Assembly: GCA_018350325.1 (NCBI GenBank)
Contig: JAEVLN010000008.1
Location: 1,116,001 to 1,180,000, forward strand
Source: Globodera rostochiensis
Lineage: Eukaryota > Nematoda > Chromadorea > Rhabditida > Heteroderidae
Reading direction: 5' to 3'
Length of the DNA: 64,000 nt
This document shows positions 21,591 to 33,760 of the stretch, piece by piece. The notes beneath the pieces are model-generated. The model was not told the DNA's origin. It was given only the letters and a program-made list of their open reading frames with translations, and made no database searches. A program made the position numbers and the translations under genes. Position 1 is the first letter of the stretch. Every line of letters begins with the position of its first letter.

Positions 21591-22619
21591 TTATTCAAAT
21601 AGTTCCTTTCCCAATTGAACATTTGAACCGGCATTCGCTTCCACAGAATGTCCATCGATAAAATTTGGATGTAATTGCTGTCGTTTAAATTGCTTTTTCC
21701 ATCTAAACAACGTGGCTTTTCCAATTTTCAACATTTTGGCAATGTCCTTGTCACTAATTTTAGGCTTATGGTCCTTGATTTCATAATAACGTTTCATTAA
21801 TTCCTTTTGTTCGCTGTGGGGGTGTTTATTTGTTTCTGTAAAAGAATTTTAAATTACCTAATAAATAAAATTGGGCTCAAAATACTCACCGGTTTGGCCA
21901 AGTTCATTTTTACAATTGTAAATTGTTGCCAAACTGAGGCCCAACTCTTTTGCGACAGTTTTATCAATTTCGTGGTGATAAGAGTTTTTGATTCCGGCCC
22001 GCTTTAACTCGGCTTTCATCTGATCAAATTTCTCTATCAAATGTTTTCGCTCATTTTTTTTCTTTTCAAAGTTATGCATTTTTCGACTTAGGCCAAATTC
22101 TTTTTTCCATTTATATATTTTTGAGCGACTGACTTTTAAATGTTCAGCAATTTTATTGTCAATTTGATTCCATTCTTTTTTTGAATATTTTCTTTTTTGC
22201 TTAAATTCGTCTTTTATTGCGTGGAATTTGACGATAATTTTACGTTTTCGCTTTTCTTCAGCATTATTTTTGCTTGCAGTAATTTTTTTCATTCGTTCAG
22301 TTGAATTGGGTTCAATTTGTCCAAGCTGATCAGTTGAATTGGATTCAATTTGTCCAAGCTGATCAGTTGAACTGGCTTCAATTTGTCCAATTTGGGTGTT
22401 CTGCCGGTCGATTTGGTGTTGGACATTTTGTCCAAAGTTTGTTGGCGGCGGCATTTTCAAATCTTCGGCTTCATCTTTGTCCCACCATTCTTCTACGAAT
22501 AATTCGTCAAATGTTTGGAGTTGCAATTCCTCCAATTTCTCCAATTGTACGGATTCGGCTTTGTCCAGTGAATTTGTTGCAAAGAATAAAACAAAAATTA
22601 AAATCCAAATCTCTTCCAT
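21591..22619 (-). CDS. secreted triple-HTH family protein, subfamily 1 (324 aa)
   Basis: Exon 1 is 22619-21890, the intron 21889-21836 (54 bp) and exon 2 21835-21591. I use the ATG at 22619 (MEEIWILIFVLFFATN); the frame stays open upstream to 22697, but that is leader sequence elsewhere in the family. The acidic motif is TFDELFVEEWWDKDEAEDLK. The repeat block consists of three shortened units of the form GQIE-x-x-STDQL without the NPPLTESDHS half, a distinct architecture. HTH1 (KIYKWKKEFGL), a basic linker (RKMHNFEKKKNERKHL), HTH2 (TIYNCKNELG, with the usual W replaced by C) and HTH3 (TLFRWKKQFKR). The tail ends NVQLGKELFE instead of NVQEIENSN. Loss of the HTH2 tryptophan may weaken that unit. 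Confidence 0.85.
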
Positions 22620-22937
22620 TTTATTTGGGCAAAAAACCTCTGAATTTAGGGGCATAAATATGCAATAATGCTGACATTTATTTTCCAATAATGACAATTT
22701 CCGGCCACATTAGAAGCCGGATGATCGAATTTGCCAGGCCAAACAATATTAAATATTATTGAATATTTATATTCTTTAAAATTATTATTTTCAGAATGAT
22801 AATTTCCGGCCGACGCCGGATGATCGCCCGGCCAAACAATATTAAATATTATTGAATATTCATATTCTTTAAAATTAATAAAAGAAATTCTTTTGCAATT
22901 CATAAAAATGCCCCCAAATTAGAGATTGTTCTGCCCA
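22620..22937. promoter_or_regulatory. bidirectional upstream region between head-to-head copies
   Basis: It separates the minus-strand start at 22619 from the plus-strand start remnant at 22938. It contains a duplicated segment of about 85-95 bases (GGCCAAACAATATTAAATAT at about 22738 and 22832, each followed by a TATTCTTTAAAATTA) preceded by CCGG-rich words. The TTCAG acceptor-like site is present on the minus side; on the plus side it has decayed to AAATTAGAG. Confidence 0.55.
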
Positions 22938-23242
22938 ATGGAAGAGTTTTGGATTTTAATTTTGGTATTATTCTTTGTCGATATGTTATTCATTGTCGTT
23001 GTAGCTTTTACCTTTTGTTGGCATTTCTGACAAAAACCATCTTGCTGTGAGATCGGACCGATCGAGATCCTCGATCGAAAAAGAGTTGATCTGTGTAATG
23101 CCTGAAGGAAGCGGCGTGCAGAAAGGGGCCTGCGTCTCTAACGGAGCATTACGTCTGTTTTTGTTACAAAACCCCTAAAGATCGGACTACAAATTGAACC
23201 TAAAAATTGATCAGAATCCACCTCTCACAAAGTCTGATCACT
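22938..23242 (+). pseudogene. subfamily 1 gene interrupted by foreign sequence and satellite
   Basis: The ATG at 22938 begins MEEFWILILVLFFV, then the sequence diverges at about 22978 into unrelated bases with an early stop. From about 23190 to 23242 the 60-bp repeat resumes (ATTGAACCTAAAAATTGATC, then CACCTCTCACAAAGTCTGATC), corresponding to the IEPNSTDQNPPLTESDH unit. The next base is satellite. The HTH part is missing altogether. Confidence 0.75.
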
Positions 23243-23770
23243 AATTTTTTTAGTTTAATTTCTGAAAATTTTATTTTGAAGAAATAGTGTACTAAAAAGA
23301 GAGAGTTATGCGGCGAGAGTAATTGGACATCAACGCACCCCATCTAAAAAAAGTTTTAGTTACTTTTTTGAATATTTTATTTTTTGAAGAAATAGTGTTC
23401 TAAAAAGAGAAAGTTAGGCGGCGAGAGTAATTTGGACATCAACGCACCCATATAAAAATTGTTTTAGTTACTTTTTTGAATATTTTATTTTTGAAGAAAA
23501 AATGTGCTAAAAAGAGAGAGTTAGGCGGCGAGAGTAATTTGGACATCAACGCACCCCATCTAAAAATTGTTTTAGTTACTTTTTTGAATATTTTATTTTT
23601 GAAGAAATAGTGTGCTAAAAAAAGAGAGTCAGGCGGCGAGAGTAATTTGGACATCAACGCACCCCATCTAAAAATTGCTTTAGTTACTTTTTTGAATATT
23701 TTATTTTTTGAAGAAATAGTGTGCTAAAAAAATAGAGTTAGGCGGCGAGAGTAATTTGGACATCAACGCA

Positions 23771-25831
23771 CCCCATATAAATTGTTTTTTTTAGTTACTT
23801 TTTTGAATATTTTATTTTTTGAAAAAATAGTGTGCTAAAAAAATAGAGTTAGGCGGCGAGAGTAATTTGGACATCAACGCACCCCATCTAAAAATTGTTT
23901 TAGTTACTTTTTTGAATATTTTATTTTTTGAAGAAATAGTGTGCTAAAAAAAGAGAGTTAGGCAGAATTTTTTTAGTTTAATTTCTGAAAATTTTATTTT
24001 GAAGAAATAGTGTGCTAAAAAGAGAGAGTTAGGCGGCGAGAGTAATTGGACCTCAACGCACCCCATCTAAAAATTGTTTTAGTTACTTTTTTCAATATTT
24101 TATTTTTTGAAGAAATAGTGTTCTGAAAAGAGAGAGTTAGGCGGCGAGAGTAATTTGGACATCAACGCACCACACCTAAAAATTGTTTTAGTTACTTTTT
24201 TGAAAATTTTATTTTTTGAAGAAATAGTGTGCTAAAAAGAGAGAGTTAGGCAGAATTTTTTTAGTTTAATTTCTGAAAATTTTATTTTGAAGAAATAGTG
24301 TGCTAAAAAAGAGAGTTAGGCGGCGAGAGTAATTTGGACATCAACGCACCCCATCTAAAAATTGCTTTAGTTACTTTTTTGAATATTTTATTTTTTGAAG
24401 AAATAGTGTGCTAAAAAAATAGAGTTAGGCGGCGAGAGTAATTTGGACATCAACGCACCCCATATAAATTGTTTTTTTTAGTTACTTTTTTGAATATTTT
24501 ATTTTTTGAAAAAATAGTGTGCTAAAAAAATAGAGTTAGGCGGCGAGAGTAATTTGGACATCAACGCACCCCATCTAAAAATTGTTTTAGTTACTTTTTT
24601 GAATATTTTATTTTTTGAAGAAATAGTGTGCTAAAAAAAGAGAGTTAGGCAGAATTTTTTTAGTTTAATTTCTGAAAATTTTATTTTGAAGAAATAGTGT
24701 GCTAAAAAGAGAGAGTTAGGCGGCGAGAGTAATTGGACCTCAACGCACCCCATCTAAAAATTGTTTTAGTTACTTTTTTCAATATTTTATTTTTTGAAGA
24801 AATAGTGTTCTGAAAAGAGAGAGTTAGGCGGCGAGAGTAATTTGGACATCAACGCACCACACCTAAAAATTGTTTTAGTTACTTTTTTGAAAATTTTATT
24901 TTTTGAAGAAATAGTGTGCTAAAAAGAGAGAGTTAGGCAGAATTTTTTTAGTTTAATTTCTGAAAATTTTATTTTGAAGAAATAGTGTGCTAAAAAAGAG
25001 AGTTAGGCGGCGAAAGTAATTTGGACATCAACGCACCCCATCTAAAAATTGTTTTAGTTACTTTTTTGAATATTTTATTTTTTGAAGAAATAGTGTGCTA
25101 AAAAGAGAGAGTTAGGCGGCGAGAGTAATTTGGACATCAACGCACCCCATATAAATTGTTTTTTTTAGTTACTTTTTTGAATATTTTATTTTTTGAAAAA
25201 ATAGTGTGCTAAAAAAATAGAGTTAGGCGGCGAGAGTAATTTGGACATCAACGCACCCCATCTAAAAATTGTTTTAGTTACTTTTTTGAATATTTTATTT
25301 TTTGAAGAAATAGTGTGCTAAAAAAAGAGAGTTAGGCAGAATTTTTTTAGTTTAATTTCTGAAAATTTTATTTTGAAGAAATAGTGTGCTAAAAAGAGAG
25401 AGTTAGGCGGCGAGAGTAATTGGACCTCAACGCACCCCATCTAAAAATTGTTTTAGTTACTTTTTTGAATATTTTATTTTTTGAAGAAATAGTGTGCTAA
25501 AAAGAGAGAGTTAGGCAGAATTTTTTTAGTTTAATTTCTGAAAATTTTATTTTGAAGAAATAGTGTGCTAAAAAGAGAGAGTTAGGCGGCGAGAGTAATT
25601 TGGACATCAACGCACCACACCTAAAAATTGTTTTAGTTACTTTTTTGAATATTTTATTTTTTGAAGAAATAGTGTGCTAAAAAGAGAGAGTTAGACAGAA
25701 TTTTTTTAGTTTAATTTCTGAAAATTTTATTTTGAAGAAATAGTGTGCTAAAAAGAGAGAGTTAGGCGGCGAGAGTAATTGGACCTCAACGCACCCCATC
25801 TAAAAATTGTTTTAGTTACTTTTTTGAATAT
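23771..25831. repeat. 687-bp higher-order repeat in the left part of the satellite
   Basis: The rare variant CCCCATATAAATTGTTTTTT occurs at 23771, 24458 and 25145, exactly 687 bases apart each time, with the intervening order of A, B and C units largely preserved. Two further diagnostic variants (GTGTTCTGAAAAG and CACCACACCTAAA) recur with the same step in the first two periods. The third period is less regular. Confidence 0.8.
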
Positions 25832-28800
25832 TTTATTTTTTGAAGAAATAGTGTTCTGAAAAGAGAGAGTTAGGCGGCGAGAGTAATTTGGACATCAACG
25901 CACCACATCTAAAAATTGTTTTAGTTACTTTTTTGAATATTTTATTTTTTGAAGAAATAGTGTGCTAAAAAGAGAGAGTTAGGCGGCGAGAGTAATTGGA
26001 CCTCAACGCACCCCATCTAAAAATTGTTTTAGTTACTTTTTTGAATATTTTATTTTTTGAAGAAATAGTATTCTGAAAAGAGAGAGTTAGGCGGCGAGAG
26101 TAATTTGGACATCAACGCACCCCATCTAAAAATTGTTTTAGTTACTTTTTTGAATATTTTATTTTTTGAAGAAATAGTGTGCTAAAAAAAGAGAGTTAGG
26201 CGGCGAGAGTAATTTGGACATCAACGCACCCCATCTAAAAATTGTTTTAGTTACTTTTTTGAATATTTTATTTTTTGAAGAAATAGTGTGCTAAAAAAAG
26301 AGAGTTAGGCAGAATTTTTTTAGTTTAATTTCTGAAAATTTTATTTTGAAGAAATAGTGTGCTAAAAAGAGAGAGTTAGGCGGCGAGAGTAATTGGACCT
26401 CAACGCACCCCATCTAAAAATTGTTTTAGTTACTTTTTTGAATATTTTATTTTTTGAAGAAATAGTGTTCTGAAAAGAGAGAGTTAGGCGGCGAGAGTAA
26501 TTTGGACATCAACGCACCACATTTTTTGAAGAAATAGTGTGCTAAAAAGAGAGAGTTAGGCGGCGAGAGTAATTGGACATCAACGCACCCCATCTAAAAA
26601 TTGTTTTAGTTACTTTTTTGAATATTTTATTTTTTGATGAAATAGTGTGCTAAAAAGAGAGAGTTAGGCGGCGAGAGTAATTGGACATCAACGCACCACA
26701 TCTAAAAATTGTTTTAGTTACTTTTTTGAATATTTTATTTTTTGAAGAAATAGTGTGCTAAAAAAAGAGTTAGGCGGCGAGAGTAATTGGACATCAACGC
26801 ACCCCATCTAAAAATTGTTTTAGTTACTTTTTTGAATATTTTATTTTTTGAAGAAATAGTGTGCTAAAAAAAGAGAGTTAGGCGGCGAGAGTAATTTGGA
26901 CATCAACGCACCCCATCTAAAAATTGTTTTAGTTACTTTTTTGAATATTTTATTTTTTGAAGAAATAGTGTGCTAAAAAAAGAGAGTTAGGCGGCGAGAG
27001 TAATTTGGACAATAACGCACCCCATCTAAAAATTTTTTTAGTTTAATTTCTGAAAATTTTATTTTGAAGAAATAGTGTGCTAAAAAGAGAGAGTTAGGCG
27101 GCGAGAGTAATTGGACATCAACGCACCCCATCTAAAAATTGTTTTAGTTACTTTTTTGAATATTTTATTTTTTGAAGAAATAGTGTGCTAAAAAGAGAGA
27201 GTTAGGCGGCGAGAGTAATTTGGACATCAACGCACCCCATATAAAAATTGTTTTAGTTACTTTTTAGAATATTTTATTTTTTGAAGAAATAGTGTTCTGA
27301 AAAGAGAGAGTTAGGCGGCGAGAGTAATTTGGACATCAACGCACCACATCTAAAAATTGTTTTAGTTACTTTTTTGAATATTTTATTTTTTGAAGAAATA
27401 GTGTGCTAAAAAGAGAGAGTTAGGCGGCGAGAGTAATTGGACATCAACGCACCTCTAAAACTTGTTTTAGTTACTTTTTTGAATATTTTATTTTTGAAGA
27501 AATAGTGTGCTAAAAAAAGAGAGTTAGGCGGCGAGAGTAATTTGGACATCAACGCACCCCATCTAAAAATTGTTTTAGTTACTTTTTTGAATATTTTATT
27601 TTTTGAAGAAATAGTGTGCTAAAAAAAGAGTGTTAGGCGGCGAGAGTAATTTGGACAATAACGCACCCCATCTAAAAATTTTTTTAGTTTAATTTCTGAA
27701 AATTTTATTTTGAAGAAATAGTGTGCTAAAAAGAGAGAGTTAGGCGGCGAGAGTAATTGGACATCAACGCACCCCATCTAAAAATTGTTTTAGTTACTTT
27801 TTTGAATATTTTATTTTTTGAAGAAATAGTGTGCTAAAAAGAGAGAGTTAGGCGGCGAGAGTAATTGGACATCAACGCACCCCATCTAAAAATTGTTTTA
27901 GTTACTTTTTTGAATATTTTATTTTTTGAAGAAATAGTGTGCTAAAAAAAGAGAGTTAGGCGGCGAGAGTAATTTGGACATCAACGCACCCCATCTAAAT
28001 TTGAAGAAATAGTGTGCTACAAAAAGAGAGTTAGGCGGCGAGAGTAATTTGGACAATAACGCACCCCATCTAAAAATTTTTTTAGTTTAATTTCTGAAAA
28101 TTTTATTTTGAAGAAATAGTGTGCTAAAAAGAGAGAGTTAGGCGGCGAGAGTAATTGGACATCAACGCACCCCATCTAAAAATTGTTATAGTTACTTTTT
28201 TCAATATTTTATTTTTTGAAGAAATAGTGTGCTAAAAAGAGAGAGTTAGGCGGCGAGAGTAATTTGGACATCAACGCACCCCATCTAAAAATTGTTTTAG
28301 TTACTTTTTTGAATATTTTATTTTTTGAAGAAATAGTGTGCTAAAAAAGAGAGTTAGGCAGAATTTTTTTAGTTTAATTTCTGAAAATTTTATTTTGAAG
28401 AAATAGTGTGCTAAAAAGAGAGAGTTAGGCGGCGAGAGAAAATTGGACCTCAACGCACCCCATCTAAAAATTGTTTTAGTTACTTTTTTGAATATTTTAT
28501 TTTTTGAAGAAATAGTGTGCTAAAAAAAGAGAGTTAGGCGGCGAGAGTAATTTGGACATCAACGCACCCCATCTAAAAATTGTTTTAGTTACTTTTTTGA
28601 ATATTTTATTTTTGAAGAAATAGTGTGCTAAAAAAAGAGAGTTAGGCGGCGAGAGTAATTTGGACATCAACGCACCCCATCTAAAAATTGTTTTAGTTAC
28701 TTTTTTGAATATTTTATTTTTGAAGAAATAGTGTGCTAAAAAAGAGAGTTAGGCGGCGAGAGTAATTGGACATCAACGCACCCCATCTAAAAATTGTTTT

Positions 28801-31800
28801 AGTTACTTTTTTGAATATTTTATTTTTGAAGAAATAGTGTGCTAAAAAGAGAGAGTTAGGCGGCGAGAGTAATTTGGACATCAACGCACCCCATCTAAAA
28901 ATTGTTTTAGTTACTTTTTTGAATATTTTATTTTTGAAGAAATAGTGTGCTAAAAAAGAGAGTTAGGCGGAATTGTTTTAGTTACTTTTTTGAATATTTT
29001 ATTTTTGAAGAAATAGTGTGCTAAAAAAAGAGAGTTAGGCGGCGAGATTAATTTGGACATCAACGCACCCCATCTAAAAATTGCTTTAGTTACTTTTTTG
29101 AATATTTTATTTTTTGAAGAAATAGCGGCGAGAGTAATTGGACATCAATGCACCCCATCTAAAAATTGTTTTAGTTACTTTTTTGAATATTTTATTTTTT
29201 GAAGAAATAGTGTGCTAAAAAAGAGAGTTAGGCAGAATTTTTTTAGTTTAATTTCTGAAAATTTTATTTTGAAGAAATAGTGTGCTAAAAAGAGAGAGTT
29301 AGGCGGCGAGAGTAATTGGACCTCAACGCACCCCATCTAAAAATTGTTTTAGTTACTTTTTTGAATATTTTATTTTTTGAAGAAATAGTGTGCTAAAAAA
29401 AGAGAGTTAGGCGGCGAGAGTAATTTGGACATCAACGCACCCCATCTAAAAATTGTTTTAGTTACTTTTTTGAATATTTTATTTTTGAAGAAATAGTGTG
29501 CTAAAAAAAGAGAGTTAGGCGGCGAGAGTAATTTGGACATCAACGCACCCCATCTAAAAATTGTTTTAGTTACTTTTTTGAATATTTTATTTTTTGAAGA
29601 AATAGTGTGCTAAAAAAAGAGAGTTAGGCGGCGAGAGTAATTTGGACAATAACGCACCCCATCTAAAAATTGTTATAGTTACTTTTTTCAATATTTTATT
29701 TTTTGAAGAAATAGTGTGCTAAAAAGAGAGAGTTAGGCGGCGAGAGTAATTTGGACATCAACGCACCCCATCTAAAAATTGTTTTAGTTACTTTTTTGAA
29801 TATTTTATTTTTTGAAGAAATAGTGTGCTAAAAAAGAGAGTTAGGCAGAATTTTTTTAGTTTAATTTCTGAAAATTTTATTTTGAAGAAATAGTGTGCTA
29901 AAATAGAGAGTTAGGCGGCGAGAGAAAATTGGACCTCAACGCACCCCATCTAAAAATTGTTTTAGTTACTTTTTTGAATATTTTATTTTTTGAAGAAATA
30001 GTGTGCTAAAAAAAGAGAGTTAGGCGGCGAGAGTAATTTGGACATCAACGCACCCCATCTAAAAATTGTTTTAGTTACTTTTTTGAATATTTTATTTTTG
30101 AAGAAATAGTGTGCTAAAAAAAGAGAGTTAGGCGGCGAGAGTAATTGGACATCAACGCACCCCATCTAAAAATTGTTTTAGTTACTTTTTTGAATATTTT
30201 ATTTTTGAAGAAATAGTGTGCTAAAAAAAGAGAGTTAGGCGGCGAGAGTAATTTGGACATCAACGCACCCCATCTAAAAATTGTTTTAGTTACTTTTTGA
30301 ATATTTTATTTTTGAAGAAATAGTGTGCTAAAAAGAGAGAGTTAGGCGGCGAGAGTAATTTGGACATCAACGCACCCCATCTAAATTTGAAGAAATAGTG
30401 TGCTAAAAAAGAGAGTTAGGCGGCGAGAGTAATTTGGACATCAACGCACCCCATCTAAAAATTGTTTTAGTTTAATTTTGAATATTTTATTTTGAAGAAA
30501 TAGTGTGCTAAAAAGAGAGAGTTAGGCGGCGAGAGTAATTGGACATCAACGCACCCCATCTAAAAATTGTTATAGTTACTTTTTTGAATATTTTATTTTT
30601 TGAAGAAATAGTGTGCTAAAAAGAGAGAGTTAGGCGGCGAGAGTAATTTGGACATCAACGCACCCCATATAAAAATTGTTTTAGTTACTTTTTTGAATAT
30701 TTTATTTTTTGAAGAAATAGTGTGCTAAAAAAAGAGAGTTAGGCGGCGAGAGTAATTTGGACATCAACGTGACCCCATCTAAAAATTGTTTAGTTACTTT
30801 TTTGAATATTTTATTTTTTGAAGAAATAGTGTGCTAAAAAAGAGAGTTAGGCAGAATTTTTTTAGTTTAATTTCTGAAAATTTTATTTTGAAAAAATAGT
30901 GTGCTAAAAAGAGAGAGTTAGGTGGCGAGAGAAAATTGGACCTCAACGCACCCCATCTAAAAATTGTTTTAGTTACTTTTTTGAATATTTTATTTTTTGA
31001 AGAAATAGTGTTCTGAAAAGAGAGAGTTAGGCGGCGAGAGTCATTTGGACATCAACGCACCACATCTAAAAATTGTTTTAGTTACTTTTTTGAATATTTT
31101 ATTTTTTGAAGAAATAGTGTGCTAAAAAGAGAGAGTTAGGCGGCGAGAGTAATTGGACATCAACGCACCCCATCTAAAAATTGTTTTAGTTACTTTTTTG
31201 AATATTTTATTTTTTGAAGAAATAGTGTGCTAAAAAAAGAGAGTTAGGCGGCGAGAGTAATTTGGACATCAACGCACCCCATCTAAAAATTGTTTTAGTT
31301 ACTTTTTTGAATATTTTATTTTTTGAAGAAATAGTGTGCTAAAAAAAGAGAGTTAGGCGGCGAGAGTAATTTGGACAATAACGCACCCCATCTAAAAATT
31401 TTTTTAGTTTAATTTCTGAAAATTTTATTTTGAAGAAATAGTGTGCTAAAAAGAGAGAGTTAGGCGGCGAGAGTAATTGGACATCAACGCACCCCATCTA
31501 AAAATTGTTTTAGTTACTTTTTTGAATATTTTATTTTTTGAAGAAATAGTGTGCTAAAAAAAGAGAGTTAGGCGGCGAGAGTAATTTGGACATCAACGCA
31601 CCCCATAAAAATTGTTTTAGTTCTTTTTTGAATATTTTATTTTTTGAAGAAATAGTGTGCTAAAAAAGAGAGTTAGGCGGCGAGAGTAATTTGGACATCA
31701 ACGCACCACATCTAAAAATTTTGTTAGTTAATTTCTGAAAATATTATTTTGAAGAAATAGTGTGCTAAAAAGAGAGAGTTATGCGGCGAGAGTAATTGGA

Positions 31801-33760
31801 CATCAACGCACCCCATCTAAAAATTGTTTTAGTTACTTTTTTGAATATTTTATTTTGAAGAAATAGTGTGCTAAAAAGAGAGAGTTAGGCGGCGAGAGTA
31901 ATTGGACATCAACGCACCCCATCTAAAAATTGTTTTAGTTACTTTTTTGAATATTTTATTTTTTGAAGAAATAGTGTGCTAAAAAAAGAGAGTTAGGCGG
32001 CGAGAGTAATTTGGACATCAACGCACCACATCTAAAAATTGTTTTAGTTACTTTTTTGAATATTTTATTTTTTGAAGAAATAGTGTGCTAAAAAAAGAGA
32101 GTTAGGCGGCGAGAGTAATTGGACATCAACGCACCCCATCTAAAAATTTTTTTAGTTTAATTTCTGAAAATTTTATTTTGAAGAAATAGTGTGCTAAAAA
32201 GAGAGAGTTATGCGGCGAGAGTAATTGGACATCAACGCACCCCATCTAAAAATTGTTTTAGTTACTTTTTTGAATATTTTATTTTGAAGAAATAGTGTGC
32301 TAAAAAGAGAGAGTTAGGCGGCGAGAGTAATTTGGACATCAACGCACCACATCTAAAAATTGTTTTAGTTACTTTTTTGAATATTTTATTTTTTGAAGAA
32401 ATAGTGTGCTAAAAAAAGAGAGTTAGGCGGCGAGAGTAATTTGGACATCAACGCACCACATCTAAAAATTTTTTTAGTTAATTTCTGAAAATATTATTTT
32501 GAAGAAATAGTGTGCTAAAAAGAGAGAGTTATGCGGCGAGAGTAATTGGACATCAACGCACCCCATCTAAAAATTGTTTTAGTTACTTTTTTGAATATTT
32601 TATTTTGAAGAAATAGTGTGCTAAAAAGAGAGAGTTAGGCGGTGAGAGTAATTGGACATCAACGCACCCCATCTAAAAATTGTTTTAGTTACTTTTTTGA
32701 ATATTTTATTTTTTGAAGAAATAGTGTGCTAAAAAAAGAGAGTTAGGCGGCGAGAGTAATTTGGACATCAACGCACCACATCTAAAAAATTTTTTAGTTT
32801 AATTTCTGAAATATTTTGAAGAAATAGTGTGCTAAAAGAAGAGAGTTAGGCGGCGAGAGTAATTTGGACATCAACGCACCACATCTAAAAAATTTTTTAG
32901 TTTAATTTCTGAAATATTTTGAAGAAGTAGTGTGCTAAAAAAAGAGAGTTAGGCGGCGAGAGTAATTGGACATCAACGCACCCCATCTAAAAATTGTTTT
33001 AGTTACTTTTTTGAATATTTTATTTTTTGAAGAAATAGTGTGCTAAAAAAAGAGAGTTAGGCGGCGAGAGTAATTTGGACATCAACGCACCACATCTAAA
33101 AATTGTTTTAGTTACTTTTTTGAATATTTTATTTTTTGAAGAAATAGTGTGCTAAAAAAAGAGAGTTAGGCGGCGAGAGTAATTGGACATCAACGCACCC
33201 CATCTAAAAATTTTTTTAGTTTAATTTCTGAAAATTTTATTTTGAAGAAATAGTGTGCTAAAAAGAGAGAGTTAGGCGGCGAGAGTAATTGGACCTCAAC
33301 GCACCCCATCTAAAAATTGTTTTAGTTACTTTTTTGAATATTTTATTTTTGAAGAAATAGTGTTCTGAAAAGAGAGAGTTAGGCGGCGAGAGTAATTTGG
33401 ACATCAACGCACCCCATCTAAAAATTGTTTTAGTTACTTTTTTGAATATTTTATTTTTTGAAGAAATAGTGTGCTAAAAAAAGAGAGTTAGGCGGCGAGA
33501 GTAATTTGGACATCAACGCACCACATCTAAAAAATTTTTTAGTTTAATTTCTGAAATATTTTGAAGAAATAGTGTGCTAAAAAAAGAGAGTTAGGCGGCG
33601 AGAGTAATTGGACATCAACGCACCCCATCTAAAAATTTTTTTAGTTTAATTTCTGAAAATTTTATTTTGAAGAAATAGTGTGCTAAAAAGAGAGAGTTAG
33701 GCGGCGAGAGTAATTGGACATCAACGCACCCCATCTAAAAATTGTTTTAGTTACTTTTTT

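Noticed and set aside
21591..22697. Start codon at 22697 for the gene ending at 21591
   Set aside because: The extra 26 codons correspond to the non-coding leader of the other copies, and the TTCAG acceptor-like site lies within them; the ATG at 22619 aligns with all paralogues.
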